Part shown: positions 9,055-18,165 of the stretch, piece by piece
Layout: the number at the start of each line of letters is the position of its first letter
Position numbering within the stretch: the stretch's first letter is position 1
Assembly: GCA_964542305.1 (NCBI GenBank)
Contig: CAZITX010000014.1
Span: 1-64,000 of the forward strand
Reading direction: 5' to 3'
Source: DMER64 sp964542305
GTDB lineage: Bacteria > Bacteroidota > Bacteroidia > Bacteroidales > UBA932
DNA: 64,000 nt
The notes under the pieces: model-generated
Database searches by the model: none
Told to the model about the DNA's origin: nothing
What the model saw: the letters and a program-made list of their open reading frames with translations, nothing else
Position numbers and translations under genes: made by a program

Positions 9055-10098
9055 ATGACTGTAGGTACAAAAAGGAATACCATAATTGAGATTCTTTTGC
9101 TGGCTTTCTTTGTACTTGCCTTTCGTCTGGCTTTTGAAGGGGCTATCCCGTTTTTTCAGAATCATTTCAACCTGAATTTCAACGAAATCCTGACCGGTTT
9201 GTTACGTAACTATCCGTTAGCATTGCTGATGATCATGCTGGATCTTTTGCTGGTATGGATGTTAGTGCGTCACATAGATTACGGAGAAAAGCCCATGTTG
9301 CGTACTATGCTGGAAATTTCGGGTTTACTTGTGATCGCGTTTTGCTCAGCCATTCTTATGAAAGTCATGTCCCCACAGTTGCAGGGAACAGAAGATGATT
9401 CTTTTTTCAACTATTCATTCTGGTATACCGCCCTGGCAGCCTTGTTTTTTAATATGATCATCATAGCCGGAATGGACATTTATGCCTATTACGGCAGGGT
9501 GCAAAAAAAAGCCCTGGACCTGGAGATCGGGAAAAAAAACAAAGCCCGGTTCCAGTACCAGCAGCTGAAAAGGCAGTTAAACCCGCATTTTCTTTTTAAC
9601 AGTTTGAATTCCCTGGATTACCTGATCCATACAGACGCAGATAAAGCCAGCGATTATGTACGTAAACTGGCCTCCCTGTACCGTCATTTTTTAAAAGTGG
9701 GTGAGGAAGAAACCATCATGTTGAAAGACGAGATGGATTTTGTCAGGTTATATGTGGATCTTTTATCACAACGTTTTGATAATTCGTTGGTAGTTACCTT
9801 TGATGTCGGGGAAGACGCCATGCAGAAACACATCATTCCCTGCAGCCTCCAGCTTTTGGTGGAAAATGCAACCAAACATAATATCGTCAGTAAAGACAAA
9901 CCGTTGGAGATCAATATTACCTCCCGGGATGGATGCCTGGTTGTCAGCAACAACATTCAGCCCAAAACATACCGTGTTTCCTCCACAGGGGTTGGTCTGA
10001 AAAATATCAGGGGGCAATATTTGTCTGTGTTTCAGAAAGATATAACAATTAATAACGACAGGCAGACTTTTCAAGTGAAACTGCCATTATTGGATTGA
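9055..10098 (+). CDS. LytS-type membrane sensor histidine kinase
   Basis: 347 residues. Four predicted transmembrane helices in residues about 10-150, then a short coiled linker and a His_kinase domain (PF06580) with QLNPHFLFNSLN carrying the phosphorylated His, followed by ASDYVRKLASLYRHFL. The ATPase part contains LLVENATKHNIV (N box) and GVGLKNI (G box). No periplasmic sensing domain of size is visible, so the signal is sensed within the membrane or through the neighbouring membrane protein. It is followed at four bases by its LytTR response regulator. Position directly before the starch locus suggests carbohydrate-related control. Confidence 0.92.
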   Translation: MTVGTKRNTIIEILLLAFFVLAFRLAFEGAIPFFQNHFNLNFNEILTGLLRNYPLALLMIMLDLLLVWMLVRHIDYGEKPMLRTMLEISGLLVIAFCSAILMKVMSPQLQGTEDDSFFNYSFWYTALAALFFNMIIIAGMDIYAYYGRVQKKALDLEIGKKNKARFQYQQLKRQLNPHFLFNSLNSLDYLIHTDADKASDYVRKLASLYRHFLKVGEEETIMLKDEMDFVRLYVDLLSQRFDNSLVVTFDVGEDAMQKHIIPCSLQLLVENATKHNIVSKDKPLEINITSRDGCLVVSNNIQPKTYRVSSTGVGLKNIRGQYLSVFQKDITINNDRQTFQVKLPLLD

Positions 10099-10102
10099 CA
10101 AG

Positions 10103-10855
10103 ATGAGAGTTTTGATTCTGGAAGATGAAATCCCCGCGCAACTGCAATTAAAACGGTTGTTAAATGTACATTACCCGGATGCCGGAATTGCTGCTGTTCT
10201 GGATTCCGTGGACAAAGCTGCGCTATGGCTGGAAACACATAAGGTGGATTTGATTTTCATGGACGTAGAACTTTCAGACGGGATATGTTTTGAATTGTTC
10301 AATAGGATCTCTGACATGCCCCCGGTGATCATCATTACCGCATACGAGCATTACGCTTTGGCCGCCCTGAAAAAAAGCGCCGTGGACTATTTGCTCAAAC
10401 CCGTGGGCGATAAAGAGTTTGTCACAGCCGTTGAAAAATGCCGTATGCCAATGGCCAAACCCCAGGACCTGGAAAGCCTGGGCAGGATTTTGACCATGTC
10501 CCAGAAATTCAAACAACGGTTCATTGTAAAAGTGGGAGATCAGATCATTATAGTTAAAACCAACGATATTGCCTATTTTTATTCAGAGGAAAAAAGCACT
10601 TACATAATGACCCGCAACGGGAAGCATTATTTTTCGGATTCCAGCCTTGACACCATAGAAGAGCAACTTGATCCCAAAGAATTTTTCAAATTGTCACGCA
10701 ATTGCATTGCCAGCATTTCTGCCATCAGTAGCATATCCAAGCATTTTAACAGCCGTTTGCGCATAGAGCTGCAACCGCCTTTCAAGCATTCCATCCTGGT
10801 AAGCCGGGTCAGGATACCTGCTTTTATGAAGTGGATTGAGGGGGATCTGGATTGA
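10103..10855 (+). CDS. LytTR-family response regulator
   Basis: 250 residues. An N-terminal receiver domain has the acidic pair in LILEDE, the phospho-acceptor Asp in LIFMDVELSDG, Thr in IIITAYEH and Lys in DYLLKPVGD. The C-terminal LytTR DNA-binding domain starts near residue 135 (RFIVKVGDQIIIVKTNDIAYFYSEEKS) and contains FFKLSRNCIASISAI. It is paired with the kinase four bases upstream. LytTR proteins bind 9-bp direct repeats about 21 bp apart; such a repeat occurs 22 bp past this gene, in front of the transporter and sus genes, so it is the best candidate regulator of that run. Confidence 0.93.
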   Translation: MRVLILEDEIPAQLQLKRLLNVHYPDAGIAAVLDSVDKAALWLETHKVDLIFMDVELSDGICFELFNRISDMPPVIIITAYEHYALAALKKSAVDYLLKPVGDKEFVTAVEKCRMPMAKPQDLESLGRILTMSQKFKQRFIVKVGDQIIIVKTNDIAYFYSEEKSTYIMTRNGKHYFSDSSLDTIEEQLDPKEFFKLSRNCIASISAISSISKHFNSRLRIELQPPFKHSILVSRVRIPAFMKWIEGDLD

Positions 10856-10876
10856 TATTCTGTCGGAATAATCCTT

Positions 10877-10906
10877 AAATTCATCAAATTTTTATTAAAA
10901 TTCGTC
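10877..10906 (+). promoter_or_regulatory. Candidate LytTR operator before the starch operon
   Basis: Two 9-bp direct repeats, AAATTCATC (10877-10885) and AAATTCGTC (10898-10906), differ at one base and are separated by exactly 12 bp, giving a period of 21 bp (two helical turns). That is the arrangement known for LytTR regulators such as AgrA and ComE. A weaker third copy (TATTCTGTCGG, 10856-10866) lies 22 bp further upstream. The site is 66 bp before the MFS start codon and just downstream of a LytTR gene. Confidence 0.55.
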
Positions 10907-10971
10907 GGTTTTACCTATATATTATTAGGGGAAGATTGTAATTTTATACAATTTATTACCTGAGACCTGCT

Positions 10972-12327
10972 ATGATTAAGCAATCAAAAATGACATTCTG
11001 GAATATCTGGAATATGACCTTCGGGTTTCTGGGTATTCAGTTCGGACTTGCCTTGCAGAATGCCAACGTAAGTCGTATCCTGCAATCCTTTGGAGCAGAT
11101 GTGGGACATCTTTCCTTATTCTGGATAGCTGCACCCCTTACAGGAATGATCGTCCAACCGATTATTGGACATTACAGTGACCAGACATGGACGCGTCTTG
11201 GACGCAGAAGGCCTTTCTTCCTGGCAGGAGCCATTATGGCATCCATTGCCCTGGTCCTGATGCCTAATGCTCCTATGCTTGCACCGTACATTTCCCCGAT
11301 GTTTATCGGGGCAGGTATCTTGATGATCATGGATGCCTCTATCAATGTGGCCATGGAACCTTTCAGGGCCCTGGTTGCCGATCTGCTTCCTTCGGATCAG
11401 CGTACGCTGGGTTTTTCCGTTCAGACATCACTCATAGGTGTCGGGGCCGTTCTGGGAGCTGTATTGCCGTACCTGTTGACCAACTGGTTTGGCATATCCA
11501 ATGTTCCCGAACCTGAAAGCGGAGGTATGGTGGCCAACAACGTGACCTACGCCTTTTACATAGGAGCGGCTGTCCTTATGGGCAGTGTGTTGTGGACCGT
11601 ACTAAAAACAAAAGAATACCCGCCTGAAGACGGGAACCATCCTGAAAAAATGCCATTCTGGCAAATAGGAAAAGATTTTATGAAAATTCCCAAAACCATG
11701 AAACAATTGGGAGTGGTACAGTTTTTTTCCTGGTTTGCTTTATTTTCCATGTGGGTCTATATGGTCCCTGCCGTTGCCGAACATGTTTACGGTTCTACGG
11801 ACAATGCCTCCAAGGCCTATGCCGATGCAGGTGACTGGGTAGGTATACTTCAGGGCGTTTATAACGGAGTGGCAGCCGTTTTTGCTTTTTTGCTGCCGTG
11901 GATAGCTAAAAAAATTGGACGAAAAGGCACGCATGCCCTTTGTCTTTTCCTGGGGGCAGCCGGATTTCTGTCATTTTACATCATCAAGGATCCGGCATTA
12001 CTCATATTACCCATGATCGGTGTGGGTATTGCATGGGCAGGGATCCTGGCCATGCCTTATTCCATATTGGCCGGAGCCTTACCTGCCCATAAAATGGGCG
12101 TTTATATGGGAATTTTTAACTTCTTTATTACCATTCCCCAGATATGCAACGGGCTTATTGGAGGGATTATGGTAAAACACATTTACGGGGGACACACCAT
12201 TTTTGCCCTGGTGTTCTCCGGAGTATGTCTGTTGATAGCTGCCGTGAGTGTTTTCTTTGTGGACGACAAAGATGACCCCGTACAGCTTTCCTTCAGGTAT
12301 AAACAACGTATAAGATTATCAACCTAA
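10972..12327 (+). CDS. MFS transporter for maltose/malto-oligosaccharides (GPH/SLC45-like)
   Basis: 451 residues with about twelve membrane helices. The N-terminal part resembles sucrose/maltose cation symporters: FGFLGIQFGLALQNANVSRIL, WIAAPLTGMIVQPIIGHYSD and the loop RLGRRRPFF, a sugar-porter signature. The gene starts the co-directional starch run, 20 bp before susC, behind the candidate LytTR operator. It is expected to move maltose or short malto-oligosaccharides from periplasm to cytoplasm, where MalQ acts. In the B. thetaiotaomicron sus operon there is no such gene, so the arrangement differs from the reference locus. Confidence 0.88.
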   Translation: MIKQSKMTFWNIWNMTFGFLGIQFGLALQNANVSRILQSFGADVGHLSLFWIAAPLTGMIVQPIIGHYSDQTWTRLGRRRPFFLAGAIMASIALVLMPNAPMLAPYISPMFIGAGILMIMDASINVAMEPFRALVADLLPSDQRTLGFSVQTSLIGVGAVLGAVLPYLLTNWFGISNVPEPESGGMVANNVTYAFYIGAAVLMGSVLWTVLKTKEYPPEDGNHPEKMPFWQIGKDFMKIPKTMKQLGVVQFFSWFALFSMWVYMVPAVAEHVYGSTDNASKAYADAGDWVGILQGVYNGVAAVFAFLLPWIAKKIGRKGTHALCLFLGAAGFLSFYIIKDPALLILPMIGVGIAWAGILAMPYSILAGALPAHKMGVYMGIFNFFITIPQICNGLIGGIMVKHIYGGHTIFALVFSGVCLLIAAVSVFFVDDKDDPVQLSFRYKQRIRLST

Positions 12328-12346
12328 CAATTAATCACTAACCTAA

Positions 12347-15346
12347 ATGTTTATGAAAAGACTGATGACTTTTATGCTTGCGGTCTCGCTTTTCTCCCTG
12401 ACTTCCGCTTACGCTCAGTATGAAGTGAGGGGGACTGTCGTTGATGTCAACGACCTGGCGGTGATCGGAGCTACGGTTCTGGAACAGGGAACCACTAACG
12501 GCGTCACAACAGATCTTGACGGAAACTTCACTTTGACTGTTCCTTCTCCGGAAACGATGTTGGAAATATCCTACCTGGGATATCAGACCATAGTGGTCGC
12601 TGCAAGAAATGCAACAAGGATCGTTATGCACGAGGATTCGGAACTGTTGGAAGAACTCGTGATCATTGGCTACGGTACTGTCAAAAAGAGCGATATGACA
12701 GGGTCCGTTGTCGCGATTAAAGCAGAAGATGTCAACCGGGGAGCGGTGGTTTCGCCAGACCAGATGTTGCTGGGAAAAGTATCCGGATTGCGGATTACAC
12801 CCGCTACCGGACAGCCCGGTTCATCCGCAACCATAAGGATCCGCGGGGCCGCATCCCTTAATGCCTCCAACGATCCTTTGATCGTTATTGACGGAGTTCC
12901 CATAACCGGGGACGGAGGTGCCGGAATGGGAAATCCCCTGGGATCTGTGAATCCGAACGACATAGAAAGCTATACCATCCTGAAAGATGCCTCGGCAACC
13001 GCTATTTACGGATCCAGGGCTTCTAACGGTGTGATTATCATCACCACCAAGAAAGGATCCGGAAAAGGTGTTAATGTAAGTTACAATTCCAGTTACTCTG
13101 TTAAACAGAACGCTTCCCGTATAGAGATGCTTTCTGCTGATGAGTACCGGAATTTCATGTCCACAACTTACGGAAGCAACCAGACGATCCAGAATCTTTT
13201 GGGAGATGCAAACACAGACTGGCAGAATGAAATTTACAGGTTATCCTTTAATACGGACCAAAACGTCAGCGTTTACGGCTCTACATCTTTCATGCCTTAC
13301 CGCGTGAGTGTTGGATACAACCTGGATCAGGCTACCCTGAAAGTCGGCGACAACCAGCGTGCCAACCTGGACATAAGTCTTTCTCCTGAGCTTTTGGACA
13401 AGCATCTGACAATCAATGTCAATGCAAAAGGGATTTATCAGAAAACCAACTGGGCACCTACAGGAGCCATTGGGAATGCTCTGGCTTTTGATCCTACAAA
13501 ACCCACTCATTTTACTTTCTGGTTTGACCGGGATGTGATTGATACTTCCAAAGCCAACGGCTACTGGAACTGGTTCAACAGCGATGGAAGTGCCAATACC
13601 ATGGCAAGTACGAACCCGCTATCCACATTGTATGATTATACCAATTACAATTATACGCTGAGGTCAATGGGTAATGTTCAACTTGCCTATAAGGTCCATG
13701 GACTGGAAGATCTGACAGCCAATGTAAATGTCGGATACGATGTGGCAAGCACACACGGTGAAAGGTTTAACGCCCTGAATTCTATCTCGGCCATGCGTTC
13801 CAGCAACGACCTTTACGTTACCTACGATAATTACAACCTCAATACGCTGTTGGAAAGTTACCTGAATTACAACCATGATTTCCGTAACAGCAACCTGGAT
13901 GTAATGGCCGGTTATTCCTGGCAGCACAACTTCGTGCAGTATGATGAAGAACAGTTCCGTAACACGGAACCTGACGGACCCGGAGAACACTATTACACGG
14001 CGCCTACCAATGCCAAGGAATATTACCTGATTTCTTTCTTCGGAAGGTTGAACTATTCCATAGCTTCCCGCTACCTGTTCACCGTAACGGTTCGTAACGA
14101 TGCTTCATCGCGTTTCAGCAAAGCCAACCGTTGGGGTTTGTTCCCTTCGGCTGCATTTGCCTGGAACGTGGCAGAGGAAAATTTCCTGAAAAACAGCAAA
14201 GCTATTTCGGGGTTAAAATTACGCATTGGCTGGGGACGTACCGGACAACAGGATATCGGTTCCGATTATTATCCGTACCTGGCCCGTTACCTTTCTTCAT
14301 CCGCTTTGGAAATGAGGTACTTCATGGGTGATGGCTATTACACTACGCTGGCTCCCCTGGCATACAATTCCAATTTGAAATGGGAAACCACAGAAACCTA
14401 CAACGTAGGTTTGGACTTTGGATTTGCCAACGATCGTATAACCGGTAGTGCAGAAGCGTATTACCGTTACACTTATGATCTGCTGAACGTGATATCGACC
14501 CCGCTGGGATCCAACTTTGGCAACAGCATCATTTCAAACATCGGAAATATGGAAAACAAAGGGCTGGAGTTTACCCTGAACTTTATTCCTCTTCAGACAG
14601 CCGATTTGCACTGGTCCATAGGAGGTAACCTGACCATACAGGACACAAAAATCACCAAACTGACCACCCTCCAGACGGAAGGGTACCTGGGTGTCACCAC
14701 TGGTTCCGGAATGGGAGGAACTGGCGGATACAGTTCCTTGCATCGTGAAGGCTTTTCACCTTACACGTTCTATATGTTCCAGCAATTGTACGATAACGAC
14801 GGCAATCCCGTTCAAAATGGCTTGGTTGACCGTGACGGGGACGGAGAGATTACAGATGCAGACCGTTACGTAACCGGGTTCAGTCCCACTCCGGATGCTT
14901 TCTTTGGAGTCAACACCCAATTTCGTTACAAAAACTGGGATCTGGGCCTGAACGGGCACGGATCCATAGGAAATTATGTCATCAACGGAGTAGCCATGGG
15001 GTATTCCACTTCTTACAGTGATGACTGGAACAAAGGATATCTGAACAACGTGAGTAAAGAGTACCTGGTTGAAGGTTGGACGGCCCCGTCTGAAAATAAT
15101 CAGAAGTATTCAGACATGTTTATTGAGGATGCTTCTTTCTTCCGTATTGACGATATCAACCTGGGTTATACTTTTGACAATTTAAAGTTTGCCAAAAGCA
15201 TACGTATAGCCGCCTCGGTACAGAATGTATATACCTTTACCAAATACAGGGGACTGGATCCCGAGATCATGTCTTCAGACGGTGTGGATTTCAACATCAT
15301 ACCCCGTCCCAGACTTTACACCTTGCGTCTTAATATTAATTTTTAA
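12347..15346 (+). CDS. susC: SusC/RagA family TonB-dependent receptor
   Basis: 999 residues. Signal peptide (MKRLMTFMLAVSLFSLTSAYAQ), then a carboxypeptidase-regulatory-like domain (YEVRGTVVDVNDLAVIGATV), a TonB-box-like segment before a plug domain (GSVVAIKAEDV, SSATIRIRGAASLN, DPLIVIDGVP, IEVYT-like region at NDIESYTILKDASATAIYG), and a large C-terminal beta-barrel ending in LRLNINF. It imports glycans across the outer membrane together with SusD. Start at 12347 (MFM) or two codons later. It forms one transcription unit with the following sus genes; spacing to susD is 12 bp. Starch is inferred as substrate from the flanking SusE/F/G and GH13 genes. Confidence 0.95.
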   Translation: MFMKRLMTFMLAVSLFSLTSAYAQYEVRGTVVDVNDLAVIGATVLEQGTTNGVTTDLDGNFTLTVPSPETMLEISYLGYQTIVVAARNATRIVMHEDSELLEELVIIGYGTVKKSDMTGSVVAIKAEDVNRGAVVSPDQMLLGKVSGLRITPATGQPGSSATIRIRGAASLNASNDPLIVIDGVPITGDGGAGMGNPLGSVNPNDIESYTILKDASATAIYGSRASNGVIIITTKKGSGKGVNVSYNSSYSVKQNASRIEMLSADEYRNFMSTTYGSNQTIQNLLGDANTDWQNEIYRLSFNTDQNVSVYGSTSFMPYRVSVGYNLDQATLKVGDNQRANLDISLSPELLDKHLTINVNAKGIYQKTNWAPTGAIGNALAFDPTKPTHFTFWFDRDVIDTSKANGYWNWFNSDGSANTMASTNPLSTLYDYTNYNYTLRSMGNVQLAYKVHGLEDLTANVNVGYDVASTHGERFNALNSISAMRSSNDLYVTYDNYNLNTLLESYLNYNHDFRNSNLDVMAGYSWQHNFVQYDEEQFRNTEPDGPGEHYYTAPTNAKEYYLISFFGRLNYSIASRYLFTVTVRNDASSRFSKANRWGLFPSAAFAWNVAEENFLKNSKAISGLKLRIGWGRTGQQDIGSDYYPYLARYLSSSALEMRYFMGDGYYTTLAPLAYNSNLKWETTETYNVGLDFGFANDRITGSAEAYYRYTYDLLNVISTPLGSNFGNSIISNIGNMENKGLEFTLNFIPLQTADLHWSIGGNLTIQDTKITKLTTLQTEGYLGVTTGSGMGGTGGYSSLHREGFSPYTFYMFQQLYDNDGNPVQNGLVDRDGDGEITDADRYVTGFSPTPDAFFGVNTQFRYKNWDLGLNGHGSIGNYVINGVAMGYSTSYSDDWNKGYLNNVSKEYLVEGWTAPSENNQKYSDMFIEDASFFRIDDINLGYTFDNLKFAKSIRIAASVQNVYTFTKYRGLDPEIMSSDGVDFNIIPRPRLYTLRLNINF

Positions 15347-15358
15347 TAATAGGTAGAT

Positions 15359-17029
15359 ATGAAAAAGATTATGAAAAACAGTTTTCTTGTGGTGTCGGCA
15401 TTTATCTTCCTGCTGACCTCGTGTGTCAAGGATCTGAACACACTGCCGCTGAACGAAACAGATGCTACCTCGGAAACCGCATACGCAGAGCCGTCCAGTT
15501 ATTTGAACGGACTGGCATATATATATGGTTATTGGGGACTGGTGAGCCAGAACGATCCCGGATCTTCGGATATTAGTGTTTCCGATGCCGGACAAAGCGA
15601 ACTAACCCGTATGTATATGGTTTTGAATGAACTCTCCACAGACTCTTTTAAGATCATTTGGGGAGACAATTACATAGTTCCCATTCAATACCACCGCTGG
15701 ACATCAGCAGATAACGAAGCCATCATTGCCGTTTATACACGCTGCATGAAAGGCATCACCCTGGCCAACGAGTACCTGATACAAACATCGGATGAAAAAC
15801 TCAACGACAGGGGACACTCCGGTGAGCTTGCCACAGTGCACCAATACCGTGCAGAAGCGCGCTTCAACCGTGCATTATACTACTACCTGCTCCTGGATCT
15901 GTTCGGAAATCCTCCTTTCGCTCTTGAAGAGAACATAGGAGGGGAATTGCCCAAACAGATAGGCAGGGAAGGCCTTTATAGCTGGATTGAAGGTGAATTG
16001 CTGGATCTGGCAAACAGCCAGGACATGCCGGACAAAGGCGATGTTCCTTATCCCCGTGCATCCAAAGGATCCGTATGGGCCGTACTGGCACGTATGTATC
16101 TGAATGCAGAAGTGTACACAGGTACACCGCAATGGCAAAAAGCCAAGGATGCCGCCGCTAACGTAATTGATATGGGATACCAGCTACACCCCAATTACCA
16201 GGAACTTTTCATGCAGGATAATTCCACCAACGGGGCTACCCAGGAATTCATAGTGGGTGTTGTTTACGATAAAGACAACACGCAGAGCTGGGGTGGTACA
16301 ACCCACCTGGTTTCTGCTACACTAAGTGCTGATGCCAACACGGCCATTGCCCAAAACCTGGGGCTCAGCGGTATGTTGAATCCAGAGGCATGGAACGGGT
16401 ACCACGTTGCCGACGATTTCGTACAGCGCTTTAAACTAAATGGTGTTCAATGGGGAGCTACCTCGGGATTCGGTTACGACAAGGATAACAGCGACAAACG
16501 CGCTTTCTTCTACAACATCGGGTCCACAAAAGAATTTGACAACACAACCACCGATACCGGCTGGAGGTGCTGGAAATTCACCGGTTTGTACTCCGACGGC
16601 CATACCGTATCGGATGCCGAGCCGAATTACTTATTCTCCTCCATCGACTTTCCGGTCTTCCGCCTTGCCGAGATGTATCTCATATTTGCCGAGGCAGACG
16701 CTCGCCTGAACGGAGGTGTGGTCACTGATCCCGCTGCCGTTGATTACATTGGTCAGCTGCGCCAGAGAGCAGGAGTTGCTTCTACAACGCCTTCTGCCAT
16801 CGATCTGGATTGGTTGCTTGACGAACGTGCCCGCGAATTGATGTGGGAAGGACACAGAAGGACAGACCTGATCCGTTACGGATACTTTACCTCCATGCAA
16901 TTCCCCTGGACCCTGAAGGGTGGGGTAATGAACGGAAAAGTATCGTTACCGGAGCACCGCAAGGTATATCCCATTATTCTGAGCGATCTGAATGCAAATC
17001 CCAACCTGGTTCAGAATCCCGGATACTAA
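15359..17029 (+). CDS. susD: SusD/RagB family starch-binding outer-membrane lipoprotein
   Basis: 556 residues. Lipoprotein signal MKKIMKNSFLVVSAFIFLLTSC. SusD hallmarks follow: AEARFNRALYYYLLLDLFGNPP in the TPR-like helical core, RASKGSVWAVLARMYLNAEVYTG, and a C-terminal part with FRLAEMYLIFAEADARLNGG, YIGQLRQRAGV, LDWLLDERARELMWEGHRRTDLIRYG. It caps the SusC barrel and binds starch at the cell surface. It is followed after 33 bp by susE. Confidence 0.95.
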   Translation: MKKIMKNSFLVVSAFIFLLTSCVKDLNTLPLNETDATSETAYAEPSSYLNGLAYIYGYWGLVSQNDPGSSDISVSDAGQSELTRMYMVLNELSTDSFKIIWGDNYIVPIQYHRWTSADNEAIIAVYTRCMKGITLANEYLIQTSDEKLNDRGHSGELATVHQYRAEARFNRALYYYLLLDLFGNPPFALEENIGGELPKQIGREGLYSWIEGELLDLANSQDMPDKGDVPYPRASKGSVWAVLARMYLNAEVYTGTPQWQKAKDAAANVIDMGYQLHPNYQELFMQDNSTNGATQEFIVGVVYDKDNTQSWGGTTHLVSATLSADANTAIAQNLGLSGMLNPEAWNGYHVADDFVQRFKLNGVQWGATSGFGYDKDNSDKRAFFYNIGSTKEFDNTTTDTGWRCWKFTGLYSDGHTVSDAEPNYLFSSIDFPVFRLAEMYLIFAEADARLNGGVVTDPAAVDYIGQLRQRAGVASTTPSAIDLDWLLDERARELMWEGHRRTDLIRYGYFTSMQFPWTLKGGVMNGKVSLPEHRKVYPIILSDLNANPNLVQNPGY

Positions 17030-17062
17030 CAGACTATGATTCACTCATAAATGATTACAATT

Positions 17063-18145
17063 ATGAAATATACTAAATACATAACGATGTTGGTCGCCTC
17101 GGTGCTGGTCCTTGTTTCCTGTGATATTGAGATAGAAAAAGCCTATCTCAATCCCACCAGCGATTTCCAGGCACCCGAGTTGCTTTCGCAGGGACCTGTG
17201 ATAGTCAACGATGACAACAGCAAGACCGAAAGCGTCGTATTCAACTGGACCAATGCGTCCTTCGGGCCGTCCGTTCAGATTGAATACTCGCTCTACGCAA
17301 CGGCCAATTCCAAAACCGCACTACTTGGGTCATCCTTTACCAATTCCCTGTCCATCAGCAAATCAGACCTGAACGGAGTGGTAGCCAATGACCTGGGAAT
17401 AGGTGTAAACCAGACCGCTAACGTTAGTGCTTACCTTATTGCCAAAGTATACGGCACCAATGTGGAAGGCGTAACCTCAAATTCCATATCCTTTGACGTT
17501 ACCACTTTCGCAGCCTCATTACGAACCCTGTACCTGCCTGGCAATTACCAGGGCTGGAACATTGAACAGGCTCCCGAATACTGGGAAACCGACGGGGGAA
17601 CCAATGTATACAAGATCCTGGTTAACCTGGATGACGGGTCAGAACAGTATTCCTACTTCAAAGTTACCGTTGCCCGGAACTGGTCCGATGAAAACTGGGG
17701 TTACAATTTCCTGACACCTTCCTGGTATTGTCCCGAACAGTCGGATTCAAACCTGTCGGTAGACCTGACCGAAGGCAGCATATATGTTTTGACTGTCAAC
17801 AGGGGTAAAATGACCATCGATAAGGAAAACGTAAGCAAGGTAGGTATCATAGGAGCTTTTGATGAAAGCGCTTGGAGTACGGATCTGGACATGACTTACG
17901 ATACTGTTGAAAATGTATGGGTATCACCCGCTATCACTTTCAGCGGGGATTTGAACTTTCTGATCCGCATGAATGAAAGCTGGGACCATAAATACGGTAC
18001 CGACAACGAAGCCAGCCAACATGTGGAAGGCGGAGTGAAACTGGTAAAAGGCGGGGCAGACCTTTATGCTCCTTCCGCAGGGACCTATATCATGAAACTC
18101 CACGGGAACAGGACCCCTTACGTTTTAGTTATGGAAAAACAGTAA
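17063..18145 (+). CDS. susE: SusE-like starch-binding outer-membrane lipoprotein
   Basis: About 360 residues. Lipoprotein signal with VLVSC. An N-terminal SusE domain (fibronectin-like, FNWTNASFGPSVQIEYSLYA) is followed by two carbohydrate-binding modules of the SusE/SusF type: the first begins LYLPGNYQGWNIEQAPEYW, the second VGIIGAFDESAWSTDLDMTYD. This matches the size and order of SusE in B. thetaiotaomicron (one spacer domain plus two binding modules). The ATG at 17063 gives a standard signal; another in frame at 17051 adds four residues. It sits at the cell surface and holds starch near SusC/D. Confidence 0.9.
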   Translation: MKYTKYITMLVASVLVLVSCDIEIEKAYLNPTSDFQAPELLSQGPVIVNDDNSKTESVVFNWTNASFGPSVQIEYSLYATANSKTALLGSSFTNSLSISKSDLNGVVANDLGIGVNQTANVSAYLIAKVYGTNVEGVTSNSISFDVTTFAASLRTLYLPGNYQGWNIEQAPEYWETDGGTNVYKILVNLDDGSEQYSYFKVTVARNWSDENWGYNFLTPSWYCPEQSDSNLSVDLTEGSIYVLTVNRGKMTIDKENVSKVGIIGAFDESAWSTDLDMTYDTVENVWVSPAITFSGDLNFLIRMNESWDHKYGTDNEASQHVEGGVKLVKGGADLYAPSAGTYIMKLHGNRTPYVLVMEKQ

Positions 18146-18165
18146 CCGATTAAAGAGACGCAATT

